64,000 nt of DNA, from positions 744,001 to 808,000 of the forward strand of contig NZ_RKLP01000001.1 of NCBI RefSeq assembly GCF_004011865.1, in the 5' to 3' direction. This DNA comes from Prescottella agglutinans. Its GTDB lineage: Bacteria > Actinomycetota > Actinomycetes > Mycobacteriales > Mycobacteriaceae. Below the pieces are notes generated by a model, which had not been told where the DNA came from, did no database searches, and was given only the letters and a program-made list of their open reading frames with translations. The number at the start of each line of letters is the position of its first letter. The stretch's first letter is position 1. Position numbers and translations under genes: made by a program. Positions 37,384-47,295 of this stretch are shown piece by piece.

Positions 37384-38220
37384 TCAATTCGCGAAGCTCC
37401 CGCCCCGGTGGACGATCGCAGCTGCGCATTCGTCCCGGACGGCTCGTGCGGCCGCACTCGGGCGCACGCCGTCGATGAGCATCGCGGCCGCCCACCGCAG
37501 CGGCAGGAGCCCGTGCGCGCGGCTGTCGGCCTCCACCCGCTCGGCGGTCGCGAGCGCCAGGTCCGGTTCGGGCCGGCCGGTGGCGGCGGCCGCGAACAGT
37601 AGCGCCGACTTGATGCGGTGCCGCACGGACGGGCCGTCGGCGGACCGGTCCACGGCGGCCTGCGCATGCGTCGTCGCGGTCTCGAAGTCGCCCGATGCGA
37701 GTGCGATCTCGGCGGTCACCCAGTGCAGTCGCACTCGCTGACGCCACAGCCCGTCCACGTCGCCGACCTCCCCGACCTCCCCGAGGTACGCGCCGCAGCG
37801 ATCGAGCAGCCGATGCCCCAGCGCCAGCCGACCGCATCCGAGCGCGTCCGCCGCGAGTCCGGTCAGCGCGTCGCATCGCGCTTCGTGCCGGAGCGGGTCC
37901 TCCCCCGGGTCACCCTCCCGGGTCACCCCGACCAACGCCAGCGCGGCGCCATCGTACTCGGACGCCAGGGCGTGGCCACCCAGTTGCCGCAGCAGCGACG
38001 CCTGCGTGCTGGCCGCGAGAGATGCGACCGCCGGCGATGTGGCCGACCGCCGCACCACCTCCAGCTCGGCGCGAGCCTGGGCGTAGCGCCCTTGGCCGCC
38101 GAGCGCCACGGCACGCAGCCAGCGTCCGACGGAATCGGGCGGTGCGGGCAGCGGGTTTCGCCCGGGGTCCGGGCCGAACGCAACGTCACGAAGCATCCGA
38201 AGATCATCCCACCGATGCAC
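37384..38220 (-). CDS. TPR-like hypothetical protein (Rv3415c family)
   Basis: A 278-residue all-helical protein with repeated Ala-rich helix pairs (WLRAVALGGQGRYAQARAELEVV; ALTGLAADALGCGRLALGHRLL; VTAEIALASGDFETATTHAQAAVDR) that look like TPR repeats. There is no signal peptide. It corresponds in size and place to Rv3415c between sigD and whiB3; its function is unknown. An ATG at 38196 is an alternative start. It is 129 bp upstream of sigD in the same direction and may be co-transcribed. Confidence 0.75.
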   Translation of the reverse strand: MHRWDDLRMLRDVAFGPDPGRNPLPAPPDSVGRWLRAVALGGQGRYAQARAELEVVRRSATSPAVASLAASTQASLLRQLGGHALASEYDGAALALVGVTREGDPGEDPLRHEARCDALTGLAADALGCGRLALGHRLLDRCGAYLGEVGEVGDVDGLWRQRVRLHWVTAEIALASGDFETATTHAQAAVDRSADGPSVRHRIKSALLFAAAATGRPEPDLALATAERVEADSRAHGLLPLRWAAAMLIDGVRPSAAARAVRDECAAAIVHRGGSFAN

Positions 38221-38696
38221 CCGACATCCCGAAACCGATATGGGGCCACCGGCCGCGAAATGCGACCCGCATTTTCCAACTGGACGACCTGTTAAATTTC
38301 CGAATCGTGCCGCGACGCGGAGCCCACTCGATTTGCTTCAATTTTGAAGAATATGTGGCCGGCGGGTTAACGGGAATCGCCGAGCAATACTCCCGGGTAA
38401 CAAAATCGGACATCTCTTTCGGACGATCGTCCAGGTAGGGCACAGCGCTACCAGCACCGACGGCATCGGCCCGCGTACCCGCCACGCAATCACACCTGCT
38501 CATCGTTGTAAATGACCAGCTCGTTAATTCTTCGCTTGCCGGATATGTAAATCGCCACTGGACGAAAGTGTTGACGTGATTTCGTACACCCCTTTACGGT
38601 TGCCTGTGCGTGACCGATTTTCATTGGTCCCGTCATCCACGGGGGGTGGCGGGCCGCTCGCAGCTTCATCGCGAGCCTGCTGACAGAGGAGTTCTG
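38221..38696. other. 476-bp AT-richer intergenic region upstream of whiB3
   Basis: No credible gene is seen. The region is clearly richer in A+T than its surroundings, especially at 38275-38420 and 38500-38600, and carries the divergent promoters of the TPR-like gene and whiB3. Possible small RNAs or regulator sites here cannot be resolved by eye. Confidence 0.7.
38571..38600 (+). promoter_or_regulatory. candidate whiB3 promoter
   Basis: TTGACG (38571-38576) and TACGGT (38595-38600) are separated by 18 bp, resembling a SigA-type actinobacterial promoter. The predicted transcript would have a leader of about 90 bases before the whiB3 ATG. Confidence 0.45.
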
Positions 38697-38987
38697 ATGC
38701 CTGTTCCTAATCACCTTCCCGGCCCGAATGCCGACATCTGGGACTGGCAGATGCGCGGGCTGTGCCGTGGCGTCGATTCCTCCGTGTTCTTCCACCCGGA
38801 CGGCGAACGAGGCCGTGCTCGGGCACAGCGGGAGAGCCGCGCCAAGGAGATGTGCCGGCGGTGCCCGGTACTGACCCAGTGCCGCAACCATGCCCTGGCG
38901 GTCTCCGAGCCGTACGGGATCTGGGGAGGGATGTCGGAATCCGAGCGGGAGATGCTGACCAGGCAGTCTCGCCGCCGGATCGCTTGA
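38697..38987 (+). CDS. whiB3: WhiB-family redox-sensing regulator WhiB3
   Basis: A 96-residue Wbl protein. Cys23, Cys53, Cys56 and Cys62 are the [4Fe-4S] ligands at the same positions as in M. tuberculosis WhiB3. The beta-turn motif GIWGG is followed by a basic C-terminus (RQSRRRIA) for DNA or sigma-factor contact. The N-terminus LPGPNADIWDWQ is characteristic of WhiB3. In mycobacteria WhiB3 responds to NO, O2 and redox state and steers lipid metabolism. A GAGGAG ribosome binding site 6 bp before the ATG fixes the start. It is convergent with groEL1 across a palindromic terminator. Confidence 0.93.
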   Translation: MPVPNHLPGPNADIWDWQMRGLCRGVDSSVFFHPDGERGRARAQRESRAKEMCRRCPVLTQCRNHALAVSEPYGIWGGMSESEREMLTRQSRRRIA

Positions 38988-39025
38988 GGGGATCGCGTCG
39001 TCACCGGTAGGTGACGGGCACACGA

Positions 39026-39071
39026 AAACGCGAAGGTCCCCGGACGAATTCGTCCGGGGACCTTCGCGTTT
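39026..39071. terminator. 46-bp perfect palindrome between whiB3 and groEL1
   Basis: Every base from 39026 to 39071 pairs with its mirror around the central GAATTC, with A-run and T-run ends (AAACGCGAAGG...CCTTCGCGTTT). Lying between convergent genes and 18 bp past the groEL1 stop, it is a bidirectional terminator. Confidence 0.88.
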
Positions 39072-39089
39072 CGGCGAGTGCCGAGGAGA

Positions 39090-40724
<1,635 letters not shown>

Positions 40725-40793
40725 TCAGGGCTTCGGCCGGAACGCACTCCGCCCCGGGTCCGATGAGGAACTCCGGGGCGGGAGGCGTGAGGC

Positions 40794-41096
40794 TTACTTG
40801 GCGACGACAGCCAGGACGTCGCGAGCCGACAGGATCAGGTACTCCTGGCCGGCGTACTTGATCTCGGTTCCGCCGTACTTGCTGTAGATGACGGTGTCGC
40901 CTTCCTGGACGTCCAGCGGGATGCGCTTCTCGCCATCCTCGTCCCAGCGGCCGGGGCCAACGGCGACGACGGTGCCCTCCTGGGGCTTCTCCTTCGCCGT
41001 GTCGGGGATGACCAGGCCGGAGGCAGTCGTCGTCTCGGCCTCGTTGGCCTGGACGAGGATCTTGTCCTCGAGCGGCTTGATGTTCACGCTCGCCAC
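40794..41096 (-). CDS. groES: co-chaperonin GroES
   Basis: A 100-residue GroES. The mobile loop that contacts GroEL is [20 protein letters not shown], and the remainder ([43 protein letters not shown]) is the conserved beta barrel. It caps the chaperonin ring. It is the first gene of the groES-groEL1 operon, behind a CIRCE site overlapping its promoter. Confidence 0.97.
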   Translation of the reverse strand: MASVNIKPLEDKILVQANEAETTTASGLVIPDTAKEKPQEGTVVAVGPGRWDEDGEKRIPLDVQEGDTVIYSKYGGTEIKYAGQEYLILSARDVLAVVAK

Positions 41097-41223
41097 GATG
41101 AGCCCTCCACTTTCAGGGGTTCGTTGGGCCCGAGGCTGTTCCTCGGACCACGATCAGTTCAGTCACCACGGTGACTCCTCACGGGTCCCGTCGTCGCGGG
41201 TGCCGGGACTCGCTCAGCGTCGA

Positions 41224-41257
41224 CTAGCACTCTATACATGAGAGTGCCAGCACTCAA
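41224..41257 (-). promoter_or_regulatory. CIRCE (HrcA) operator overlapping the groES promoter
   Basis: CTAGCACTC-N9-GAGTGCCAG (41224-41250) matches CIRCE (TTAGCACTC-N9-GAGTGCTAA) with 3 mismatches. A third half-site GCACTC (41250-41255) follows. On the minus strand TTGAGT (41257-41252) and TAGAGT (41234-41229) with a 17-bp spacer form a SigA-like promoter inside the operator, so HrcA binding would block it. Confidence 0.82.
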
Positions 41258-41336
41258 GGGCGGCGTGCGCCGGAGCCCCGCGCCGGAACACGAAAGTGGC
41301 GCCGGAGGATTGCTCCGACGCCACTTCCCGGGATCC

Positions 41337-41771
41337 TCAGTACTGCGACGGCATCTCCAGCACGGCCATCGTGCAGCGCGAGACGCACACCAGCTTGCCC
41401 TCGTCGTTCACGATCCTGATCTCCCAGACGTGCGTCCGACGCCCGAGCGCCAGCGGCGTCGCCTCGCCGTAGACCCACCCCGAGCTCACGGGGCGCACAT
41501 GGTTGGCGTTGATCTCCATGCCGACGCAATGGAACCTTGTGCGGTCCACCGCGAAGATCGAGGCCCAGCTCGCGAGCGTCTCGGCGAACGCGACCGACGC
41601 TCCGCCGTGCAGCACCCCCGCGGGCTGCTTGGTCCGCTCGTCGACCGGCATCCGGCCCTTCATCGAGTCCTCGGTCATCTCGGTCAGTTCGATGCCGAGG
41701 TTCCGGTTGAGGGTGTCGACGCCCTTCTCGTTGGCGATCTCGACGGTGGGATCGCCGATCCAGATGCTCAT
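41337..41771 (-). CDS. hotdog-fold thioesterase (PaaI/YdiI type)
   Basis: A 144-residue acyl-CoA thioesterase. The segment GVLHGGASVAFAETLASW has the family's HGG turn and the Glu predicted to activate water; VGMEINANHVRPVSSGWVYGEA and VWEIRIVNDEGKLVCVSRCTMAV follow. Such enzymes hydrolyse aryl- or acyl-CoA, often freeing CoA in aromatic degradation. Its ATG overlaps the stop of the upstream dehydrogenase gene as ATGA. It is probably part of the catabolic region that starts here, divergent from the Rieske operon. Confidence 0.88.
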   Translation of the reverse strand: MSIWIGDPTVEIANEKGVDTLNRNLGIELTEMTEDSMKGRMPVDERTKQPAGVLHGGASVAFAETLASWASIFAVDRTRFHCVGMEINANHVRPVSSGWVYGEATPLALGRRTHVWEIRIVNDEGKLVCVSRCTMAVLEMPSQY

Positions 41772-42739
41772 GAGACCTTCACCACGACCTTTCCGTTGAC
41801 GTCACCGTCGATCATGGCCTGGAATCCGGCGTGAATGTCCTGCAACGGGATCACGCGGTCGATCTTCGGCCGCAGGCCGGTCGCCTCCATCATCCGCAGC
41901 ATCGACACGAGCTCGGCGCGGGTGCAGCCGGTGGAGCCCAGGATGCGCTGCTGCAGGTAGAAGATCCGGGTCAGGTCCGCCGGCGGGTTGGAGCCGGACG
42001 TCGCGCCGGCGATGACGATGGTGCCGCCGGGACGCAGCGAACGCATCGAGTGCGCCCACGTCGCCTCGCCGACGGTCTCGATGACGACGTCGACCTTCTC
42101 GGGCAGCCGCGCGCCGGCCTCGATCGCGGCGTGTGCACCGAGTTCGAGCGCGGTGGCACGCTTCTCGGCGCTGCGGCTCGCGGCGTACACCTTGGCGCCC
42201 GCGGCGGCGGCCAGGCTGATCGCGGCGGTCGCGACACCGCCGCCGGCGCCCTGCACCAGCACCCGGTCGCCCGCCTTGATCTGCGCCTGGGTGAACAGCA
42301 TCCGGTAGGCGGTGGTCCACGCGACCGGCAGGCAGGCGGCCTCGTCGAACGAGAGCCACTCCGGCTTGGGGATCAGGTTGCGCTTCGGCACCACCAGGTA
42401 CTCGGCGAAGGCACCGTCGTGCTGCTCCGACAGGAGAGCGCGCCCCGGGTCCAGCGTCTCGTCGCCCATGCCCCCGTCTGCGTCGGCGATCACCGGGTAG
42501 ACGATCACCTCGTTGCCGTCCTCGTCGACGCCGGCGGCATCGCAGCCGAGGATCATCGGAATCCGGTCGGCCGGGTGACCGACGCCGCGCAGCGTCCACA
42601 CGTCGTGCATGTTGAGGGCGGACGAACGCACTGCGACCTTGGCCCAGCCGTCCGGAACGACCGGGTCGGGGACCTCGCGGAGCTCGAGTCCGCTCAGCGG
42701 ATCGTCTGCGTTCTGGGCGACGGCGACGGCTGCGAGCAT
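41768..42739 (-). CDS. zinc-type/quinone-oxidoreductase-like alcohol dehydrogenase (MDR)
   Basis: A 323-residue medium-chain dehydrogenase. The NAD(P) site is VLVQGAGGGVATAAISLA (about residues 152-169). The N-terminal catalytic domain has LGCDAAGVDEDGNEV but lacks the GHE zinc motif and the structural-zinc Cys cluster, so it may be a zinc-free reductase despite its similarity to alcohol dehydrogenases. The ATG at 42739 has an AGGAGA ribosome binding site. It is divergent from the dienoate hydratase gene (163 bp) and coupled to the thioesterase. Confidence 0.87.
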   Translation of the reverse strand: MLAAVAVAQNADDPLSGLELREVPDPVVPDGWAKVAVRSSALNMHDVWTLRGVGHPADRIPMILGCDAAGVDEDGNEVIVYPVIADADGGMGDETLDPGRALLSEQHDGAFAEYLVVPKRNLIPKPEWLSFDEAACLPVAWTTAYRMLFTQAQIKAGDRVLVQGAGGGVATAAISLAAAAGAKVYAASRSAEKRATALELGAHAAIEAGARLPEKVDVVIETVGEATWAHSMRSLRPGGTIVIAGATSGSNPPADLTRIFYLQQRILGSTGCTRAELVSMLRMMEATGLRPKIDRVIPLQDIHAGFQAMIDGDVNGKVVVKVS

Positions 42740-42902
42740 GGGGTTCTCCTGTGCGGTCGGACACAGCCACCGGGTGCAGCGGCCGTGAAATACGTGTTCG
42801 GATAGCCATGTTCGGCGCGGCGCCCCATCGCGCGCGAGGGCGCGTTCCGTACCTCGGCACGACCGCTGGCCCCGGAACTCGAGGTGGCGTTCTCCTGTAC
42901 GC
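42740..42902. other. divergent promoter region of the catabolic cluster
   Basis: This 163-bp gap drives the MDR dehydrogenase to the left and the Rieske operon to the right. It holds a direct repeat TGTTCGG at 42795-42801 and 42809-42815 (14 bp apart), a possible regulator site. No promoter can be placed with confidence. Confidence 0.35.
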
Positions 42903-43718
42903 ATGCCAACTGACACCACGGGCGCGCTGCACACGGCGGTACCTTCCCTCGCCGCGCAGCTGGCCGAGGCGGAGCGCACTCGGCAGCCGGTCGCGCAACC
43001 CACCTCGTCGTATCCCGACCTGACGGTTGCCGACGCCTACGAGATCCAGCGCCGCAACATCGCGCAGCGGATCGAGGCCGGCGAGCGGATCGTGGGTCGC
43101 AAGATCGGACTCACCTCGCTCGCGATGCAGCAGCAGCTCGGTGTCGACCAGCCGGACTTCGGTGCGATCCTCGACACGATGGTGATCGCCCACGAGGGCG
43201 AGCAGGCCGCGGACGACCTGGTCGCGCCGCGCGCCGAGGCGGAGTTCACGTTCCGGCTCAGCCGCGACCTGGTTCCCGGCGACGCCCCGTTCACGTTCGA
43301 GCAGGTCCGGGACGCGATCGGCGAGGTGATGCTGAGCCTCGAACTCATCGACAGCCGGATCGCCGACTGGAAGATCGGCCTGATCGACACCGTCGCGGAC
43401 AACGCGTCCAGCGCGCGGCTGGTGGCGGGACCGAGCGTGCCCGCCACCCGGGAACTCCTCGACGCCCTTCCGGAGATGATCCTCACGCTCACCCGCGACG
43501 GCGACGACGTCGCCGCGGGCCCCGGCTCGGCGGTACTCGATCATCCGCTCAATGCCATTGTCTGGTTGGCCAATTCGCTCGCCGAGTACGGCGATCATCT
43601 GCGCGCCGGGGACCTCGTCCTGGCCGGCGCGGTGCACGCCGCGGTTCCGCTGGCCGCCGGCTCCACATTCGGTGTCAGTTCGCCGGGCCTGCCCGACGTC
43701 ACCGTCCGCATCGTCTAG
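42903..43718 (+). CDS. 2-keto-4-pentenoate hydratase (MhpD/BphE type)
   Basis: A 271-residue FAH-superfamily hydratase that adds water to 2-hydroxypenta-2,4-dienoate to form 4-hydroxy-2-oxovalerate in meta-cleavage pathways. The core has GERIVGRKIGLTSLAMQQQLG, APRAEAEFTFRLSRDL (metal-binding Glu residues), ALELIDSRI-like SLELIDSRIADWKI and the Lys/Asp C-terminal part. First gene of the Rieske operon, 17 bp before the dioxygenase alpha gene. The matching aldolase and acetaldehyde dehydrogenase are not in the window. No clear ribosome binding site precedes the ATG. Confidence 0.92.
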   Translation: MPTDTTGALHTAVPSLAAQLAEAERTRQPVAQPTSSYPDLTVADAYEIQRRNIAQRIEAGERIVGRKIGLTSLAMQQQLGVDQPDFGAILDTMVIAHEGEQAADDLVAPRAEAEFTFRLSRDLVPGDAPFTFEQVRDAIGEVMLSLELIDSRIADWKIGLIDTVADNASSARLVAGPSVPATRELLDALPEMILTLTRDGDDVAAGPGSAVLDHPLNAIVWLANSLAEYGDHLRAGDLVLAGAVHAAVPLAAGSTFGVSSPGLPDVTVRIV

Positions 43719-43735
43719 ATCAAGGGAGACGACAC

Positions 43736-45073
43736 ATGTGTACCTCCGACGGAGGCAGCCCGACCACGGGCTCGATCAAGAGGCCGTCCGCCCTCACCAG
43801 GTTCGTCGACGTGTCGACGATGGTGGACAGCGACAACGGCTACGTCGATCGCGCGGTCTTCACCGACCAGTCGATCTACCAGCAGGAGTTGCGTCGCATC
43901 TTCGCGCCGAGCTGGCTGTTCCTGGGGCACACGTCGCAGATCTCCAAGCCCGGCGAGTTCCTCACCACCTACATGGGTGAGGACCCGGTCATCGTCTCGA
44001 TGGGCAAGGACCGCAAGATTCGGGCGTTCCTCAACTCGTGCCGCCACCGCGGAGCACGGGTGTGCCGCGCCGACTTCGGCGCCACCAAGAACTTCACGTG
44101 CACCTACCACGGCTGGAGTTTCGACACCGCCGGTCAGCTGGTGAGCGTCCCGAACGAGGCCGGCTACCCGGAGTCCTTCGACAAGAAGGACTGGGGCCTG
44201 GTCGAGGTCGCCCAGCTCGACACCTACCACGGGCTGATCTTCGCGACGTGGAACCCCGCTGCGCCCCCGCTGAAGGAAGCGCTCGGCGGGATGACCTACT
44301 ACATGGACGCGATGCTCGACCGCGACCCCGAGGGCACGGTCGCCGTCGGCGGCATCCACAAGTGGGTGCTCGACGGCAACTGGAAGCTGGCGGCCGAGCA
44401 GTTCGCCACCGACTGGTACCACGTCAACATGTCGCACGCGTCGGCGCTGATGGTGCTCTCCCCCACCGGCCGCGGACCGAAGACGGAAATCGCCAACACC
44501 CCCGGCCGCCAGTTCAGCGACCCGCTGGGGCACGGCGCCGGGTTCCCCACGCACCCGCGCAGCCGCTTCGATGCGCAGCCGGTGCACGAGTACTACGACT
44601 ACGACGCGCTGCGCGAGCGCCTCGGCGACGAGCGCGTCGAGGGCCCGCTGACCACCGGTCACGCGACTGTCTTCCCCAACTTCTCGTACCTGCCCGTCAA
44701 CGGCAGCATCCGCGTCTGGCACCCCAAGGGACCGGACAAGATGGAGGTCTGGGCGTGGACCATCGTCGACAAGTCGATGCCCGAGGACGTGCGTGAGGCG
44801 CAGCGTCTCTACAACCTGCGCACCTTCGGTCCCAGCGGCATCTTCGAGCAGGACGACGGAGAGAACTGGAGCGAGTGCCAGTCCATCGCAGGCGGTTTCA
44901 TCACCAACGGTGTGCCGCTGAACTACCAGATGGGCCTGGGCTCCGAGCGCGAGGACGGCGTCTACCCCGGCAAGACCAGCGAGCTGTACAGCGACGCTGC
45001 CGGACGCGGTTTCTACCGGCGCTGGGCTGAACTGATGAACACACCGGCATGGCACGAAAAGGGCGCGAAGTGA
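43736..45073 (+). CDS. Rieske ring-hydroxylating dioxygenase, alpha (catalytic) subunit
   Basis: A 445-residue oxygenase subunit that forms cis-dihydrodiols from aromatic rings. The Rieske [2Fe-2S] ligands are Cys102, His104, Cys122 and His125. The mononuclear iron ligands are His229 and His234, with the bridging Asp226 in DWYHVNMSH; the third ligand is Asp373 or Asp374 in QDDGENW. This last motif and the overall length resemble biphenyl, cumene and 3-phenylpropanoate (HcaE) dioxygenases. The substrate is not fixed by sequence; the MhpB-type ring-cleavage enzyme nearby favours an arylpropanoate-like compound. The stop overlaps the ferredoxin start. Confidence 0.93.
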   Translation: MCTSDGGSPTTGSIKRPSALTRFVDVSTMVDSDNGYVDRAVFTDQSIYQQELRRIFAPSWLFLGHTSQISKPGEFLTTYMGEDPVIVSMGKDRKIRAFLNSCRHRGARVCRADFGATKNFTCTYHGWSFDTAGQLVSVPNEAGYPESFDKKDWGLVEVAQLDTYHGLIFATWNPAAPPLKEALGGMTYYMDAMLDRDPEGTVAVGGIHKWVLDGNWKLAAEQFATDWYHVNMSHASALMVLSPTGRGPKTEIANTPGRQFSDPLGHGAGFPTHPRSRFDAQPVHEYYDYDALRERLGDERVEGPLTTGHATVFPNFSYLPVNGSIRVWHPKGPDKMEVWAWTIVDKSMPEDVREAQRLYNLRTFGPSGIFEQDDGENWSECQSIAGGFITNGVPLNYQMGLGSEREDGVYPGKTSELYSDAAGRGFYRRWAELMNTPAWHEKGAK

Positions 45074-45420
45074 GCGAGACCATCACCAAGATCAAGGTCG
45101 GCGCGGTCGGCGACATCGAGGACGGCGAGGCGCTGGTCGTCGACGCCGAGCAGACGGGCACGGGCGAGCCCATCGCGGTCTTCCACGACGAGGGCGAGTA
45201 CTTCGCACTCAACGACCGCTGCAGCCACGGCGAGGCGTCCCTCGCGGACGGCTGGATCGAGGGCGGCCAGGTGGAGTGCCCGCTGCACTCGGGCAAGTTC
45301 TGCCTGCGCACCGGTTCCGTGCTCTCCATGCCCGCCACCGAGGACGTCGCGGCCCACAAGGTCGAGGTCGACGGCGACGAGATCTGGCTGTACCCCGGCC
45401 AGGCCGCCGCCGCGGAGTGA
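45070..45420 (+). CDS. Rieske-type ferredoxin of the dioxygenase
   Basis: A 116-residue BphA3/HcaC-like ferredoxin. The [2Fe-2S] ligands are in CSHGEASL and CPLHSGKF (C-x-H and C-x2-H). It passes electrons from the reductase to the alpha subunit. The GTG at 45070 overlaps the alpha stop as GTGA; an in-frame ATG at 45049 would add seven residues inside the alpha gene. It ends 7 bp before the reductase. Confidence 0.93.
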   Translation: MSETITKIKVGAVGDIEDGEALVVDAEQTGTGEPIAVFHDEGEYFALNDRCSHGEASLADGWIEGGQVECPLHSGKFCLRTGSVLSMPATEDVAAHKVEVDGDEIWLYPGQAAAAE

Positions 45421-45427
45421 CGCGTCC

Positions 45428-46666
45428 ATGAGCACACTCGAGCGCACCCCTGAGCGCATCGTCGTCGTCGGTGGCGGGCTGGCCGGCGTCAGCGCCGCCG
45501 GCGAACTGCGTAACCGCGGCTTCGACGGTGAGATCACGCTGGTCGACGGCGGGCCCGCGCCGTACGACCGTCCGCCGCTGTCCAAGGCGTTCATGTTCGG
45601 CACCGCCGACGAGTCGGATCTCGCCCTGGCCAAGCCGGATTGGTATGTCACGCAGCGGATCACGCTGTGCACCGGAGCCCCGGTGACGGCACTGAAGCCG
45701 GACGAGGGCGTGGTCGAACTCGCGGACGGCACCCGGCTGGACGCGGACGTGACGATCCTGACCACCGGAGCCGGCGCCCGACCCCTGCCGGTGCCCGGCG
45801 GCGACCTGCCGCAGGTGCACCTGCTCCGCACGATCGACGACGCCCGCGCCCTCAAGGCCCGGCTCGTCCCCGGTGCACGCCTCGTCGTGATCGGCGCCGG
45901 CCTGATCGGCGCCGAAACTGCTTCGGCGGCATTGCAGCTCGGCGCCCAGGTCACGCTGGTCGACCCGACCGATCCGCCGATCGTTCCCGCGGTCGGCCCG
46001 GAGATGGCGCGCTACCTGCACGACCAGCACGCCGAGCACGGCATCGCGGTGCACACCGCGGGTGTCACCGAGATCCGGGAAACCGGCGACTCGGTGACCG
46101 TCGTGCTCACCACCGGTGAGGAACTTGCCGCCGACGCGGTGCTCGTGGGAATCGGGTCGATCCCCTCGACCGAACTCGCCGAGTCCGCGGGCCTCGACGT
46201 CGACGGCGGTGTGCTCGTCGACGAGAACTTCCGCACGAGCCACCCGGCGGTGTTCGCCGCCGGCGACGTCGCTCGCCGCCGCGAGTCCGACGGCACGCTG
46301 CACCGGCGCGAAGAGCATTGGGAAGCAGCACAACTGAACGGACGTGCGGTTGCCGCCCGCGTCCTGGGGCAGGAACCCGAGCCCGAGTGCGCGGGTTGGT
46401 TCTGGTCCGACCGACACGGCATCCACGTGCAGGGCGTCGGATCGATGACCGCCGAGGGCGAGACCGTGATCCGGCCGCACCCCGACGACGCCGCCCGCCC
46501 GCAGATGGTGTTCCGAGTCCGGGGCAACACCCTGGTCGGAGCCGCGTTCATCGACGGCGGTCCCGCAGTGCGGGCCGCGCGCATCATCATCGACCGCGCA
46601 CTTCCGGTGGATCCGACCGCTCTGGCCGATCCGTCCGTCAATCTGCGCAAGCTCGCCAAAGGATGA
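45428..46666 (+). CDS. ferredoxin reductase of the dioxygenase (FAD, NAD(P)H)
   Basis: A 412-residue flavoprotein of the BphA4/HcaD type. VVVGGGLAGVSAAGELR binds FAD, VVIGAGLIGAETASA binds NAD(P)H, and FAAGDVARRRE is the second FAD contact. The C-terminal reductase domain follows with WFWSDRHGIHVQGVG. It oxidises NADH and reduces the Rieske ferredoxin. Genes for both electron carriers sit between the alpha and beta oxygenase genes, an uncommon order. Confidence 0.93.
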   Translation: MSTLERTPERIVVVGGGLAGVSAAGELRNRGFDGEITLVDGGPAPYDRPPLSKAFMFGTADESDLALAKPDWYVTQRITLCTGAPVTALKPDEGVVELADGTRLDADVTILTTGAGARPLPVPGGDLPQVHLLRTIDDARALKARLVPGARLVVIGAGLIGAETASAALQLGAQVTLVDPTDPPIVPAVGPEMARYLHDQHAEHGIAVHTAGVTEIRETGDSVTVVLTTGEELAADAVLVGIGSIPSTELAESAGLDVDGGVLVDENFRTSHPAVFAAGDVARRRESDGTLHRREEHWEAAQLNGRAVAARVLGQEPEPECAGWFWSDRHGIHVQGVGSMTAEGETVIRPHPDDAARPQMVFRVRGNTLVGAAFIDGGPAVRAARIIIDRALPVDPTALADPSVNLRKLAKG

Positions 46667-46674
46667 CTCGACTC

Positions 46675-47232
46675 ATGGCAACCGACACCACCGCGGCCGC
46701 CCAGCGGCAGGCCGCTGACGCCGACACCCACTTCCGGGTTCAGCAGTTCTACTTCCACGAGGCCGAACTGCTCGACGACGGCCGCTTCACCGACTGGCTC
46801 GACCTGCTCGCGGAGGACCTGCACTACTGGGCCCCGACCCGCAGCAACCGTCTGCGCCGCCAGCAGTCGCTCGCGGTCGCCGCGCGCGGCGAGGCCGCCT
46901 TCTTCGACGAGACCCGGGCGAGCCTGGCGTGGCGCATCCGCCGCTTCGACTCGGGCATGGCGTGGGCGGAGGATCCGCCGTCGCGCACCCGGCACCTGGT
47001 GAGCAACGTCATCGTCCGACACACCGGCGAGGACGAGCGCGAGATCGGGCAGTGGTACGCGCGTTCGAACTTCATCGTCTACCGCAACCGGCTCGAGCGC
47101 GAGGTCGACATCTACTCCGGCGGCCGCGAGGACATCCTCCGCGAGACCGAGAACGGCCTGGTGGTCGCCCGCCGCACGATCCTGCTCGACCAGAACGTGC
47201 TGCTGGCCAAGAACATCAGCACCTTCTTCTGA
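46675..47232 (+). CDS. ring-hydroxylating dioxygenase, beta subunit
   Basis: A 185-residue NTF2-fold subunit with the family signatures FYFHEAELLDDGRFTDWLDL, ADLHYWAP-like EDLHYWAPTRSN, and TRHLVSNVIV, ending NVLLAKNISTFF, the usual beta terminus. It structures the alpha3beta3 hexamer. The ATG at 46675 follows AAAGGA; an ATG at 46663 overlapping the reductase stop as ATGA is a close alternative. Confidence 0.92.
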   Translation: MATDTTAAAQRQAADADTHFRVQQFYFHEAELLDDGRFTDWLDLLAEDLHYWAPTRSNRLRRQQSLAVAARGEAAFFDETRASLAWRIRRFDSGMAWAEDPPSRTRHLVSNVIVRHTGEDEREIGQWYARSNFIVYRNRLEREVDIYSGGREDILRETENGLVVARRTILLDQNVLLAKNISTFF

Positions 47233-47295
47233 TTCTCGTTCCCCCTCGGACGACAAGCGACGATCCTCCCCCAGACACAAGGAGCGCGTGACACA

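Noticed and set aside
38204-38503. 99-codon minus-strand ORF upstream of the TPR-like gene
   Set aside because: The codon bias disappears in this AT-richer stretch and the translation resembles no family; more likely promoter DNA.
39026-39071. Long palindrome as a phage or integron attachment site
   Set aside because: No integrase, direct repeat or tRNA nearby; its place between convergent genes is explained by termination.
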